Source of the DNA: Adineta steineri
Lineage: Eukaryota; Rotifera; Eurotatoria; Adinetida; Adinetidae
Length of the DNA: 64,000 nt
Reading direction: 5' to 3'
NCBI GenBank assembly: GCA_905250115.1
Contig: CAJNOI010000076.1
Location: 270,114-334,113, forward strand
The notes beneath the pieces are model-generated. The model saw only the letters and a program-made list of their open reading frames with translations. It had not been told where the DNA came from and ran no database searches. This document shows, one piece after another, positions 24,617-35,932 of the stretch; the stretch's first letter is position 1; each line of letters opens with the position of its first letter. Both the position numbers and the translations under genes were made by a program.

Positions 24617-25015
24617 TTCAATATATCTAGGAAAGTAACAATAACAATATGGTACTATTAGTAGACTGTCAAAACTTATTTCATTCATTAGTAGATATTT
24701 TATGAATATAGAGTACATAGAATATCTGTAAGATGTACCTAACTAAATAGTTTTTAGTATAATACTTTCACAGTTGAGGAAGATATTTACTCTGTCAGAG
24801 AAGATTATAGAACAAGATTTGAATAAAATTGACTGAATAATCAATTTTTGGACTTTGGCTATACTTAATAATCATGTAAAGTACTGTATAAAAAGCATTT
24901 AAACTTCTTTTCATAAGTTACATACTCATTGACGTTAAACAGGTATACTAAATGTGAACATCATTTTATTTTAGTATTTATTTTATTAACAGATAAACAT
25001 TTTATACTAATATTA

Positions 25016-26060
25016 ATGTGGTACCGTTATATAATTGGTGTTATTCTTATATTTACTATTTATTTTCTTTTATACTATTTTCAAGTCCACTCGTCTTTCG
25101 CAACTAATCTATTATTTTATAGTTTTTCAAAAAAAGATCAAACTAGTCGACATACTGCAATTATATTAGCAAAAACACCTTCAGTTAGAGTGCTAAAACA
25201 TTTAAATGCTTTGATTCATGTTGGTGTCGATGCTTTTGTTATGTGTGATGAACAACCATCAAAATATACTAATGAAACAAACCGTCTTTTATACGTCAAT
25301 GATGAAAGTCTTGCTCAATATGGTTTAAATAGAAATCGTGTTTGGGATCGAGTTTTCGTTTGGTTATACCATCAGATTTCAATAGATTATGTTTGGCTAA
25401 TGGAAGATGATTTAACATGGACTAATGTACATCATATGGTTGATTTATTTGATAAATATGCGAATAATAGTGCAGATCTCTTATCAAGAAATATTATTTA
25501 TAGAAATCCAGGAACACTTGGGTAAGATGTTGTTTTTATTTTTGTACGAATATCTTTGTAGAAAATTCAGTAGAGTGATATATATTACTAATCGACAGCG
25601 TTTACGAAAACTAATAACTCTTTCTCTGACCCTTATTTATTATTCTTTCTTTTCATTTATCTTTTTTTTTAAATTTAGTTGGATGTGGTGGCCAAAAGTA
25701 TTTTTAAAAATACTCCCAGAAAATAAATGGTCTGGTTCATTAAATATGCTTTCACGTGTATCACGCCGATTAATCAATGCTCACCAATACTATGTTCAAC
25801 AATTATTATCTGAACGAAAAAAACTAAACTTAACTCAATTTGATAATAATTATTATTATCAAGAATTTCTTATTCCAACTGTTGGTCATATGTTTAATTT
25901 AACAATGCTTATCTATGATCATTCGAAAATGGATGTTTTTTTTCTTGCACTTACTGAAAATAATATTCGTGATTCATTAGCTAATGGTAAACGCATATTC
26001 CACGCTGTTAAACATGATAGTCCATTATTAATCAATGCTACTGTAATAAAAAAGAAATAG
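25016..26060 (+). CDS. Type II membrane glycosyltransferase-like protein, tandem copy 1
   Basis: Two exons (25016–25521, 25679–26060) give 295 residues. The start MWYRYIIGV is the one shared by all three copies. It places a single membrane segment (GVILIFTIYFLLYYF) at the N-terminus, the layout of Golgi/ER transferases. TAIILAKTPSVRVLKHLNAL and VGVDAFVMCDEQPSKY resemble the nucleotide-binding half of a GT-A fold. DYVWLMEDDLTW supplies an acidic DxD-like motif in the expected position. Later conserved parts are WMWWPKVFLKILPENKW, NAHQYYVQQLL, YYQEFLIPTVGHMFNL and FHAVKHDSPLLINAT, with several N-glycosylation sequons. I do not recognise a named GT family. The class is inferred from the fold-like motifs and topology. 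The intron is 157 nt, the shortest of the three copies. Confidence 0.75.
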
Positions 26061-26214
26061 TATTATTTATAAAAACTGATAACAGTTATATTTTATTTGA
26101 TTTGAAATGTACAAGTTTTAGAAGATATTGTGATATTAATATAAAATCTCAAATACTTATTTATCATAATTCGATACAGTATTGAAATTTTTAACATAGA
26201 TATTGTTTTTAGTT

Positions 26215-26592
26215 ATTTTTATTATAAAGATGTTCTCCAATAAATGCTCTATAATTTGAACAATAATGTTGAATATTTCGTATTCCTGCATACAGTATGC
26301 TGTAAGACAACAACAGGGTGTATTTTAAATAACATATAAAAGTGAAGGTGAAAATGCTGGTGTGTACTGAATACGTGTCACAACAGATCGTTTTTCTGCG
26401 TACTTGAATTGTTTTGTATTGCACTAAAATTTGGTATTATTTCTTTATATGGTGAACATGTGATATTTTCGAGTTGCTAGATCGTTAGATGGATCATGAA
26501 CGGTTTTTTCTATAAACTCCGCTGGAAGAAACCTAATCATTATATCGTATTTATCATATGATAGTGGAGGTTCGTTATAATCGTTATTCATA
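26215..26592 (-). pseudogene. LITAF-domain gene remnant, copy A
   Basis: This is the counterpart of the intact LITAF-like gene at 35483–35932. The start (MNNDYNEPPLSYD) and the second-exon start (AEFIEKTVHDPSND) are still readable. The intron donor of the intact copy (TATGGTAAA) has become TATGATAAA. The whole central part that holds the first zinc-binding CxxC and much of the membrane-inserting stretch is replaced or lost. The C-terminal part retains IQHYC...FIGE but has lost the CPxC pairing. It is a decayed duplicate in the same position and orientation relative to the transferase-like gene as in copy C. Confidence 0.75.
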
Positions 26593-28189
26593 TTTATTTC
26601 AGAATAAATTCTAAAAAAACAGTTATACAAAAATAAATAGAGTAGATAACAAAAAAATTAAAATACACATTCGATTTCGTTTCATATAAAAGAAAAACCA
26701 ACGAATAAATAATTAGACATAAAACATAATCTATTTTTTCTACTCTCGTTTCATGCATTATTTCATTGTTCTGAGTAGGAGCGGATGTGTTAGACGCATT
26801 GTATGTACGCGAGAAGGTATTGGTAGTGGTAGATATGAATTTTTCTGTTCTTTTGTGTTTGGATGTGTGATATGTTTCCATTCTTTTTTTTATGCATTCG
26901 TGTTTGTTTTTAGAATAAAGCTAATATCTTCACACAATGTTACAATAAGAACATTATGAAAATGATCTCTATCATGACTGAATTGTCGTTTAGTTTTTTC
27001 TTATGCTTTTTCTTTCTGTTTTAATTGTCTGGAAATATGAAAAAACCAAAGCTCATAATCAAAATTGTGCTTTTGCCATGCTTTCTCTAGACAAACTGCC
27101 AAGTCAAACAAACTTTGAAAAAAAACGACGTTTTTACGCGTTAAAAGAGCACATTTCTGTGCGTTAAAAAAATGAATTTTTCAACGTTAATATTTACAAC
27201 ATGCTTGTTCTTCAAAAAACAATCTTTTTTTTCAACTCGTAAAATGTCGTTTTTTCAAAGCTTGTTTGACTAGGTGAAGATTATACAAAAGATTGGCTCG
27301 CTATATTTCCATCTTACATTTCAATCATTATTTTCTAATTTTTTATTCGCAAGATCGTCGCCATACAAAATCACAACTTTTCATGTTTATGTCGAGAAAG
27401 TAAGAAAAAAAAGGAACAGAACTCGAGCAGGACTACATAAATGCCTTGCTTTGCGGAACAATAAGGACATAAGCAAACTTTAGTTAATTATTAAAAAAAT
27501 AAAAGATTCGCAATCTTTTTCTCATATCTTGACAAATCTTTATAAAATAACTTCATAAAAAATAATCTAATATTTTTATTCTGCTGCTCGTGTTTACTTC
27601 ATCCTGAGATATTTATTTATGAATTTTGTTTTGATCGACCAAAAAAATGTTACATAATGTAAATCTATCTATTAGTTTAAGTTATTTTCATAGATTATCA
27701 TTTAGCGTAAAGCTTCGAGCTACAACATTTAGAAATAATGCTTTATGGATTTTGAATTGTAATGAGTCGTAGTATTAGATACTAGCGATGGCGATCAATA
27801 ATAAGATTTGCGAAGAAGGTGGTCAGATCTTTCGAAAAGTGAAGAAAATTTCTGAATTTTGTTACTTTTTACTATTTTCCCTGTTGTTGATGAAATTAGG
27901 AATATTTTATGATCGAATTATTTTGGTTGAATGAGAATGGAAGCAGTCGATGTTAAACTTGAAATAAGAATGAATTTCCACTATTCCTATGAGCAAATAT
28001 ACAAATTGGTGTGCACTAAATCCAAATCTGAGACTTAAGAGTATGGGATGTGGATGCAAGTCCGAATACAGAGAATAGCCACACTGATACCATAAATATC
28101 TATTGATGTTAAATAGGTATATCTAGTGAAAGCACCATTTCATTTTAGTATTTATTTTATTAACAGATAAACATTTTATACTAATATTA
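26593..28189. other. Intergenic DNA joining copies A and B
   Basis: No gene is supported. Copy B of the segment starts near 26957. The stretch 26957–28189 matches 32990–34114 (upstream of copy C) over most of its length and includes the inverted-repeat element at 27102–27271. Confidence 0.6.
27102..27271. mobile_element. Short inverted-repeat element (MITE-like), copy in segment B
   Basis: The ends are AGTCAAACAAACTTTGAAAA and, reverse-complemented, AGTCAAACAAGCTTTGAAAA. The arms continue through an ACGACGTTTTTACG-like block, giving about 35 paired bases around a core of about 100 bp with TACGCGTTAAAAG repeats. It is non-coding. The same element is at 33117–33275, so the insertion predates the duplication of segments B and C. 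The flanks do not give an unambiguous target duplication. Confidence 0.65.
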
Positions 28190-30049
28190 ATGTGGTATCG
28201 TTATATAATTGGTGTTAATCTCATACTCATTACTTATATTCTTTTATACCATTTTCACGATCATGCATCTTTGGCGATTAATCTATTATTTTATAGTTTT
28301 TCAAAAATATATCAAAATAATCATCATACTGCAATTATATTAGCAAAAACACCTTCAGTTCGAGTGCTAAAACATTTAAATGCTTTGGTTCATGTTGGTG
28401 TGGATGCTTTTGTTATGTGTGATGAACAACCATCAAAGTATACTAATATAACAAGTCGTATTTTATATGTTAATGATGAAAGTGTTGCTCAATATGGTTT
28501 AACTGGAAATCGTGTTTGGGATCGCGTTTTCGTTTGGTTATATAATCAAACTTCACTAGATTATGTTTGGCTGATGGAAGAAGATGTTACATGGAGTAAT
28601 ATACATTATATGGTTGATTTATTTGATAGATATGCGAATAATCATGCAGACCTTTTAGCAAGAAATATTATCTATAGAAATCGAGGAGCACGTCGGTAGG
28701 ACATTTTTTATTGTTGTTATCCAAGTTGTTATAGTATTTTTTAACTAATTAGAGATTATTAACTTAGAAACATAGTTTACATACCTACGTGATTGAGCTT
28801 TGCAAAGAGTTCTAGTAATGAGAATTGTACTCAAATTCTTAAATATACTTGTGATAATCGTAGTATTATCATTGACATTTAGAAGAAAGTTTGTAGAAGA
28901 AATAGAAGAAATTTATATCATTCGAAAAGATTTGGTATGAAAAGAGAATATTAATCGAGTTTTATGAGACAGCTGCTAGATCATTTTGTTAACACTAATT
29001 TAACGCGTTAACAAGAGGTAACACATGATTTTTAATGTAATATTAGACACTAATTCTATTCATATCCTACAAAAACTATTAATTTGTTTTTCAATATTAT
29101 AAAGTTCCTTTACTAACTTTCTTCTAGTTTTCATTAATAAAGCAAATAGTAAGAATCTTGCTTCAAATATCTTTCTAGGACAATCGACAGCGTTTATGAA
29201 AACTACTAATTCTTTCGCTGAAATACTATGCCTTTTAAAAAAAACTTGTACATATTTTTTGCGCAGTGTTTCTTATGATAGTTTATCACATAAGAATAAT
29301 ATCAACGAACATTATCTATTATTTTATTTGCTTGTTATTGGAAGAAATTTAAAAATGAGAATTTTGTTTATTTTACATTATGTTCTATAGCATAGAACAG
29401 ATTCTTTTTAATTTATAATTCGTGATACTAGCTAGGTACTATATTAAAAAACTACATCGTTCTTTTTCTTGTTTAGATTGAGAAGAAGAGATTAAATAAG
29501 TTTTAAACATAACTGTTGTAAGAGATAGTATACCAATGATGTGACGAAAAAAAAGAAAAGTCATATTTCTCTCTAATCTCTATTTAGTATAACTGATGTT
29601 CCTTCTATTTATAGAAGGCAAAATTATATATTCAATATTCTTTTCTTTTACCTTTTTCAAAATTTAGCTGGCTGCATTGGCCAAAAGTATTTTTAAAAAT
29701 ACTTCCAGAAAATAAATGGTCTGGTTCATTAAATATGCTTTCACGTGTATCACGTCGATTAGTCAATGCTCACCAATACTATGTTCAACAATTATTATCT
29801 GAACGAAAAAAACCAAACGTAACACAATTCGATAATGATTATTATTATCAAGAATTTCTTATTCCAACTGTTGGTCATATGTTTAATTTAACAATGCTTA
29901 TATATGATTATTCGAAAATGGATGTTTATGTTTATAGACTTAGCGAAAATAATATTCGTAATTCATTAGAAGATGGTAAACATATTTTTCATTCTGTTAA
30001 ACATGATAGTCCACTATTAATCAATGCTACTGTAATAAAAAAGAAATAG
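28190..30049 (+). CDS. Type II membrane glycosyltransferase-like protein, tandem copy 2
   Basis: Two exons (28190–28695, 29668–30049) have exactly the same lengths as copy 1 (506 and 382 nt) and give 295 residues. Shared features are the N-terminal membrane segment (GVNLILITYILLYHF), the ILAKTPSVRVLKHLNALVHV block, VGVDAFVMCDEQPSKY and the acidic motif DYVWLMEEDVTW. Differences from copies 1 and 3 cluster around the exon junction: GARR|WLHWPK replaces GTLG|WMWWPK, so two tryptophan-region residues are changed, and the donor is GTAGGA instead of GTAAGA. The intron is 972 nt. It holds about 450 nt (about 28725–29175) that the copy 3 intron lacks. The frame is fully open, so the gene is probably functional but diverging. 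Confidence 0.72.
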
Positions 30050-30229
30050 TATTATTTATCGAAGTTAATTACAGTTATATTTTATTTGATTTAAAATGTA
30101 AAGTTTTGGAAGATATTCTTATATTAATATAAAATCTGAAATACTTATTTATCATAATTCGATATAATATTAAAATTTTTAATATAAATGTTGTTTTCTG
30201 TTATTTTTATTGTATAAATAAGACTTTAT

Positions 30230-30300
30230 AAAGGATGATATTCCCCAATAAATGTTTTACAATTTGGACAACAATGCTGAGTATTTTGTATTCCTTGAAT
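30230..30300 (-). pseudogene. Truncated LITAF-domain gene remnant, copy B
   Basis: Only the last 23 or so codons of the LITAF-like gene remain (reads IQNTQHCCPNCKTFIGEYHPL on the minus strand, with the CPxC zinc motif). The rest is missing at a sharp breakpoint near 30300. The flanking 3' sequence matches copies A and C. Confidence 0.75.
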
Positions 30301-31477
30301 TAGGGGTGTAGAAGTCACGCTTTAGCTCATGAAGGTGAGCGTTTCAACTACGCTTTTAAGATGCGCTATACCAGTCATACTGGATGGACTTTTGCTTATG
30401 TTAATATGAAAATACATATAAACATTTGATATAGCTTTTCTTCACAGGAACTGATAGTAGCTTAAAGTTTTTCGAAAGAAGCTATGTCTTACAATCCTTT
30501 TTTCGATTAGAGATACTTAGCCATAACCAAGTATACAAGTATCAATATCGTCAAGAAAAGTGAAGTTCATTTTATGTAACCAGTGACTTGGTAATGTAAT
30601 AACTGGAAGTCGTTGTATTCAGTGGTCTTTTTATGGAAAAAATACTTTCCATAACAACGATATCACTAAAGTTCGATAAATGGTAATCAAGATCGAAGAC
30701 TTCGCATATACAATCAATCATTTTATGAAATTCCAGATGTAATTTCTTGTCTTGATGCAGCACTGTAAAAGTGATTCATGAGCGTCTCATATTTAGCTTT
30801 GACAAATTTGTCAGCTTCGATAAAACTGCATATATTATCGCAGATTTTACAGAACGGGTTTGGATATGGATATGATTAAATAGGTGTGGGGCTACCCGTC
30901 TTCTCTTCATCCATACCCATTCACTCTCAAGATTGAATTTATCTTTTCTTTAAGAGATATATTGATCAGTTTTCGATTGATACACAACGACAACAGATAT
31001 ATCACTCAAGCAGTTCTGCAGAGGTGTATTAAAGTTTTCATCACGGTTCTCCTCTCACATTTTTATCTCTCAAATACAAAATCATGTTTGTGTCTCATTT
31101 CGATGTACCAAAACCTATAGTGTAGATAGAAAAATGTATTTCGTTTGTGATTCTTTTTTTTTAATTAAATCATTTAAAACAAATACAAGAGATTTTATTT
31201 TAATTGGTGAGTAATCTTTGCGAGAATTGCAAGATACTGAAACTAGCATTTCGAATTTCACACTCAACTCCACCTTCAGACGTCGCAATTCAAAGTACTA
31301 TATGTGCTAGCAATAACTGAACTATGATCGGTGAGGTTAACTGTGCGAGAGATAAGCGAAATGGAGAAGAAAAAAAGCATACATAAATAGAGACAATACA
31401 ATAGCTCTTCTCAGTAATTCGCAAAAACGTATGTGGTTCATACACTTCTGAAAAATAACTAGAAAAGCGTCAGTGAC
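30301..31477. other. Unrelated DNA after the copy B breakpoint
   Basis: No gene is firmly supported. A minus-strand frame at 30572–30763 encodes 63 residues (HQDKKLHLEFHKMIDCICEV...) that look more protein-like than the surroundings. It has no partner exon that I can see and no recognised family. It may be a gene fragment brought in at the breakpoint. Confidence 0.4.
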
Positions 31478-32354
31478 TCAGTTATCAGTGAACACGTCGT
31501 CACGCCATAGGCCCTCCTCAATCGTTCCATTTGAATAGTGCATTTTGCCTTGACCAGTTCTGGTGTCATTAACCCAATCACCTATGTATTTATCACCNNN
31601 NNNNNNNTGAAATCTCCTTCGTACCTGTCGCCACTGGGCCATGTGAATGTGCCTTTACCAGTTTTACTGTCATTAACAAAATCACCTATGTATTTATTGC
31701 CACTGGACCACGTGGATGTTCCATGACCGTGCTTTGCGTCATCTTTGAAATCTCCTTTGTATGTGGTGCCATCGGCCGATATGTATATGCCTTGACCATT
31801 TCTGATGTCATTAATCCAGTCGCCTATGTATTTATCGCCTGCCCACTTCGTTTTTGATCCCCACGTCTGTGTGCCACGTCCATGCTTTTTACCATCTTTG
31901 AAATCGCCTTCGTACCTGGTGCCACTGGACCATGTTTGTTTTGTACCTCGACCATGCATTTTATCATTAACCCAATCACCTATGTATTTATCGCCTGCCC
32001 ACTTCGTTTGTGATCCCCACGTGAATGTGCCACGTCCATTCTTTTTGCCGTGTTTAAGTTGCCCCTCGTACTGGCCATCGTTCGAGACGATAACGGTTGA
32101 ATCTGTTATAAAATAGAAACATCAATAGAGAAGGCATGATTCGTTTTTAAATATAAAACTCAACAAGACTGTTTCAGAGAGGAGAAAAAATGATCGATCT
32201 CACTTGTTATAGCGAATGTTTTCGTTTTATCTTTCACTGCAGATGTTGTGAATAGTTTCGATCTAGACTTCTCTGCTGGCTTTGCTAAGGTATTCCGTAA
32301 AGTGATCAGATTCAAGAGCAATACGACGAATATACACAATGCACTCGTCTTCAT
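31478..32354 (-). CDS. Secreted MORN-repeat protein (interrupted by an assembly gap)
   Basis: Exon 1 (32204–32354) encodes a signal peptide (MKTSALCIFVVLLLNLITLR) and a short basic region. Exon 2 (31478–32102) encodes at least eight MORN-type repeats: YEGQLKHGKKNGRGTFTW, YIGDWVNDKMHGRGTKQTW, YEGDFKDGKKHGRGTQTW, YIGDWINDIRNGQGIYIS, YKGDFKDDAKHGHGTSTW, YIGDFVNDSKTGKGTFTW, YEGDF..., and YIGDWVNDTRTGQGKMHY, ending VFTDN. The 10-N gap (31598–31607) falls inside the array. The reading frames on its two sides do not match across 10 nt, so its true length is unknown. MORN repeats usually act at the inner face of membranes, so a clear signal peptide is unusual. The biochemical role is not known. Confidence 0.85.
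31598..31607. other. Assembly gap (10 N)
   Basis: Ten Ns inside the MORN repeat array. Tandem repeats commonly cause such gaps, so repeat units may be missing. Confidence 0.99.
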
Positions 32355-34114
32355 TGTAAATAATATTAGAAAAATGATTGATTCTACTGTATTTTATATG
32401 ATTACATATATACGAATTTTTCTTCTCCTTTATTCCACATGAGTTATATTAATATATAGTATCCTATTACAAATTAGTTCGATTGCGAAATGCCAACGAT
32501 ATTTAATATGATAAGAAAGAGACCTATGCCATAAAGTAAGATGAATATTTCCCTCTTCTCTTATCTTCTTCTTTCTGACGAGAAATACATCATTGTCAGT
32601 CAATGAAATCAAACGAATATAATATTAATTTATACACATACATTGTAGAAATCTAAGCAAAATCTTTCCATATTGATATATAGTAAATACTATTTGCAAT
32701 AATTCATGAATTTTTCTATGAAAAGTTTTAATTTTGAGAATAATAGCGTTCTTTGGTAAATTGATCTTGCAAGATATAACAAGATTTTTACCTTTTTATT
32801 TTGAAAAAAGACTAGATAGTATTCGAGTTCCACAACATTTTCAAGTATCCTATAATGGAGCCAAATTTACATAATGTCTAAATATAGATGACACCAGTTT
32901 CACAGATGAGTTCATCTAAATCAAGAATTTACACAAATATATGTTGAAAGAACACTGATAATTCATTATCTATCATCAGTTGTAAAACATTTGTTAGAAG
33001 AAAACGACGCTTAGCTTCAGCTTTTTTCTTGTTTTTTAATTGCTGTGAAATGTAAAAAAATCAAAGCTTATAGTCAAAATTATGTTTTTACCACGCTTTC
33101 TGTAAACAAACTGTCAAGTCAGAGAAGCTTTGAAAAAAAGAACGACGTTTTTACGCGTTAAAAGCGCACATTTCTACGCGTTAGAAAAATGAATTTTACA
33201 ACATGCTTGTTCTTCAAAAAACAATCTTTTTTTCAACTCGTAAAAAGTCGTTTCTTTTTCAAAGCTTGTCTGACTAAGTGAAGGTCATACGAAAGATCGG
33301 CTCGCTATATTTCCATCTTACATTTCGATTATTATTCTCTAATTTTTTATTCGCAAGATCATCGCGATATAGAATTACAACTTTTCATGTCTAAACCGAA
33401 AAAGTAAGGTAAAAACTCGCGCAGGACTACATAAATGCCTTGCTTTGCAGTACAATAATGAGATAGGCAAACTTTAGTTAATTATTATATGATAAAACAT
33501 TCACAATCTTTTTTTTGTGTCTTGACAAATTCTAAAAAAACAACTTCATAATAAAGTAATGTGACATTTTTATTCTGATGCTCGTGTTTACTTTATCTTC
33601 AGATATTAATTTACGAAAAGTTATTTTCATAGATTGTCGCTTAACGTCAAGTTTCAAGCTATGACACCTAGAAATAGGTTAAGAACCAAATAAATAATGC
33701 TTTATGGCTTTTGAATTGTAAGAAGTGGTAGTATTAGATACTAGTGATGGTGATTAGTAATGAGATTCTTTAGTAAGGTAGTCAGATCTTCGGAAAAGTC
33801 AAGAGAATTTCTGAGTTTTGTTACTTTTTACTATTTTCCTGGTCGTTGGCGAAATTAGGAATATTTTTGGTCGAATTATTTTGGCTGAATGAGTATGGAG
33901 TTTTGTTATTCTTATGAGCAATTATACAAATAGGTATACACCAAATCCAAATCTGAGATTTGCGAGTATGGGATGTGGATGCGAGTCCGAATGTAGAGAA
34001 TAGCCACACCCACACCATAAATATCTATAGATGGTAAATAGGTATATTTATTGAAAATATCATTTCATTTTAGTATTTATTTTATTAACAGATAAACGTT
34101 TTATACGAATATTA
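32355..34114. other. Intergenic DNA leading into segmental copy C
   Basis: No gene seen. From about 32990 it matches the upstream part of copy B, including the inverted-repeat element at 33117–33275. Confidence 0.6.
33117..33275. mobile_element. Short inverted-repeat element (MITE-like), copy in segment C
   Basis: This is the same element as 27102–27271, with ends AGTCAGAGAAGCTTTGAAAA and, reverse-complemented, AGTCAGACAAGCTTTGAAAA. It retains the TACGCGTTAAAAG core and is about 10 bp shorter through internal indels. Confidence 0.65.
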
Positions 34115-35371
34115 ATGTGGTATCATTATATATTCGGTGTTATTCTTATATTTACTACTTATTTTGTTTTATACTATTTTCAAGTTCAATCATCTTCAGC
34201 AACGAATGTATTAATCTATAGTTTTTCAAAAAAAGATCAAAGCCATCGTCATACTGTAATTATATTAGCAAAAACACCTTCAGTTAGAGTTTTAAAACAT
34301 TTGAATGCTTTGGTTCATGTTGGTGTCGATGCATTTGTTATGTGTGATGAACAACCATCAAAGTATACTAATGTAACAAATCGTCTTTTATATGTTCATA
34401 ATGAAAGTCTTGCTGAATATGGCTTAACTAGAAATCTTGTTTGGGACCGAGCTTTTGTTTGGTTATATAATCAAACTTCACTAGATTATGTTTGGCTGAT
34501 GGAAGAAGATGTTACATGGACTAATGTACATCATATAGTAGATTTTTTTGATATATACACAAATAATCATGCAGATCTTTTATCAAGAAATATTATTTAC
34601 AGAAATCAAGGAACACTTGGGTAAGACGTTGTTTTTATTCCTTATACGAAAATCTTTCTAGAACATTCAGTAGAATGATATATATTACTAATCGACAGCG
34701 TTTACGAAAACTAATAATTCTTTCTCTGAAATAGTATGCTTTATAAAAAACGAATTGTACATATTCTTTTTGAAAGAAATTTAGGAATGAGGATGTTTTT
34801 GTTCCACATTATGTTCTATGACGTAGAACAGATTTGCTTGGATTGAGAAAAAAATATTAAATAAGTTTTAAGCATAACTGTTGCAAGAGATAGTATATCA
34901 ATGATTTGAAGAAAACTGATAAAGCCATATTTCTGTTTGACCTTTATTTAATATTCCTTCTTTTCATGTACCTCTTTGAAATTTAGCTGGATGTGGTGGC
35001 CAAAAGTATTTTTAAAAATACTTCCAGAAAATAAATGGTTAGCTTCACTAAATATGATTTCACGTGTATCACGTCGATTAATCAACGCTCACCAATACTA
35101 CGTTCGAAAATTATTTTCTGAGCGAAAAAAACTAAACTTAACTCAATTCGATAATAATTATTATCACCAAGAATTTCTTATTCCAACTGTTGGTCATATG
35201 TTTAATTTAACAATGCTTATCTATGATCATTCGAAAATGGATGTTTTTTTTCTTGCACTTACTGAAAATGATATTCGTGATTCACTAGCTTTTGGTAAAC
35301 GCATATTTCATCCTGTTAAACATGATAGTTCATTATTAATCAATGCTACTTCAATAAGAAATCGAAATTAA
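34115..35371 (+). CDS. Type II membrane glycosyltransferase-like protein, tandem copy 3
   Basis: Two exons (34115–34620, 34987–35371) give 296 residues. The layout is the same as copies 1 and 2: an N-terminal anchor (GVILIFTTYFVLYYF), TVIILAKTPSVRVLKHLNAL, VGVDAFVMCDEQPSKY, the acidic motif DYVWLMEEDVTW, then WMWWPKVFLKILPENKW and YHQEFLIPTVGHMFNL. The C-terminus ends INATSIRNRN instead of INATVIKKK, and exon 2 is 3 nt longer. The 366-nt intron aligns with parts of both other introns. The shared upstream sequence includes TTTATTTTATTAACAG, a good acceptor, just before the leader; it may join a 5' UTR exon or a spliced leader. Confidence 0.75.
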
Positions 35372-35482
35372 TTACAGTTTGATTTTATTTGATTTGAAAT
35401 ATACAAGTTTTAGAAGATATTGTGATATTAATATAAAATCTTAAATAATTATTCATTGAAATTTTATTATAAAGATAAGACT

Positions 35483-35932
35483 TTATAAAGGATGATATTC
35501 CCCAATGAATGCTTCGCAATTTGGACAATAATGTTGAGTATTTTGTATTTCATGAATACAGAACGGTATAAGACAACAACCAAGGCAACAACCGCATATA
35601 ACTAAAATAACACATGAAAGCCAAGGTAATAATCCTGGAGTATGTTCAACATATGTTACAATAGATGAATGACAATTATTGCAAGTACAAGAAAACGGTT
35701 TTTCGCCTAGTTGAATTATTGAATTGTTTTGTACTTCATTATATTCTGGACATCTAATATTTTCGAGTGGCTCTACTGGTTGAACATCATACACTGCTGC
35801 TCGATAGTTAGGCGGATCATGAACGGATTTTTCAATAAACTTCGCTGAAAAAAAACTAACCGTTACATCTTATTTTTATACATATGAAAATTTACCATAT
35901 GATGGTGGAGATTCGTGATAATCGTCACTCAT
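35483..35932 (-). CDS. LITAF-domain (SIMPLE-like) zinc-binding membrane protein
   Basis: Two exons (35896–35932, 35483–35844) join to 132 residues. The N-terminal part is short and contains PPSY (MSDDYHESPPSYAKF), the type of PPxY/PSAP-like tail seen in LITAF proteins. The LITAF domain follows: FSCTCNNCHSSIVTYVEHTPGLLPW, a Cys/hydrophobic membrane-inserting stretch (LSCVILVICGCCLGCCLIPFC) and the closing zinc half HYCPNCEAFIGEYHP. LITAF proteins sit on the cytoplasmic face of late endosomes and lysosomes and help ESCRT-dependent sorting. This is the only intact copy of three in the window. All three lie convergent with the transferase-like genes, with about 110–160 nt between stops. Confidence 0.9.

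Larger units (their letters stand above)
21616..26592. repeat. Segmental duplication, copy A
   Basis: The left edge is set by a block shared with 26957 (CTCTATCATGACTGAATTG). A further shared block lies at 23370–23640 (matches 27540–27720 and 33535–33660). The transferase-like gene plus its 3' flank and LITAF remnant (24900–26592) match copies B and C closely. Between these blocks the copy has diverged and carries the inverted-repeat elements at 22990–23354 and 24343–24616. Confidence 0.6.
26957..30300. repeat. Segmental duplication, copy B
   Basis: The order matches copy C: upstream block, inverted-repeat element, transferase-like gene, start of a LITAF gene. The match ends abruptly at about 30300 inside the LITAF coding region, where an unrelated sequence (TTAGGGGTGTAGAAGTCACG) begins. 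This marks a rearrangement or insertion breakpoint. Confidence 0.7.

Noticed and set aside
24929-25015. Upstream in-frame ATG of transferase-like copy 1
   Set aside because: Copies 2 and 3 cannot be extended in the same way, and the shared start (MWY...) already gives the membrane anchor. The upstream part is A/T-rich and has an acceptor-like AACAG just before the leader.
30572-30763. 63-residue minus-strand open frame
   Set aside because: Composition is plausible but there is no start context, splice partner or recognised family; kept only as a remark on the region.
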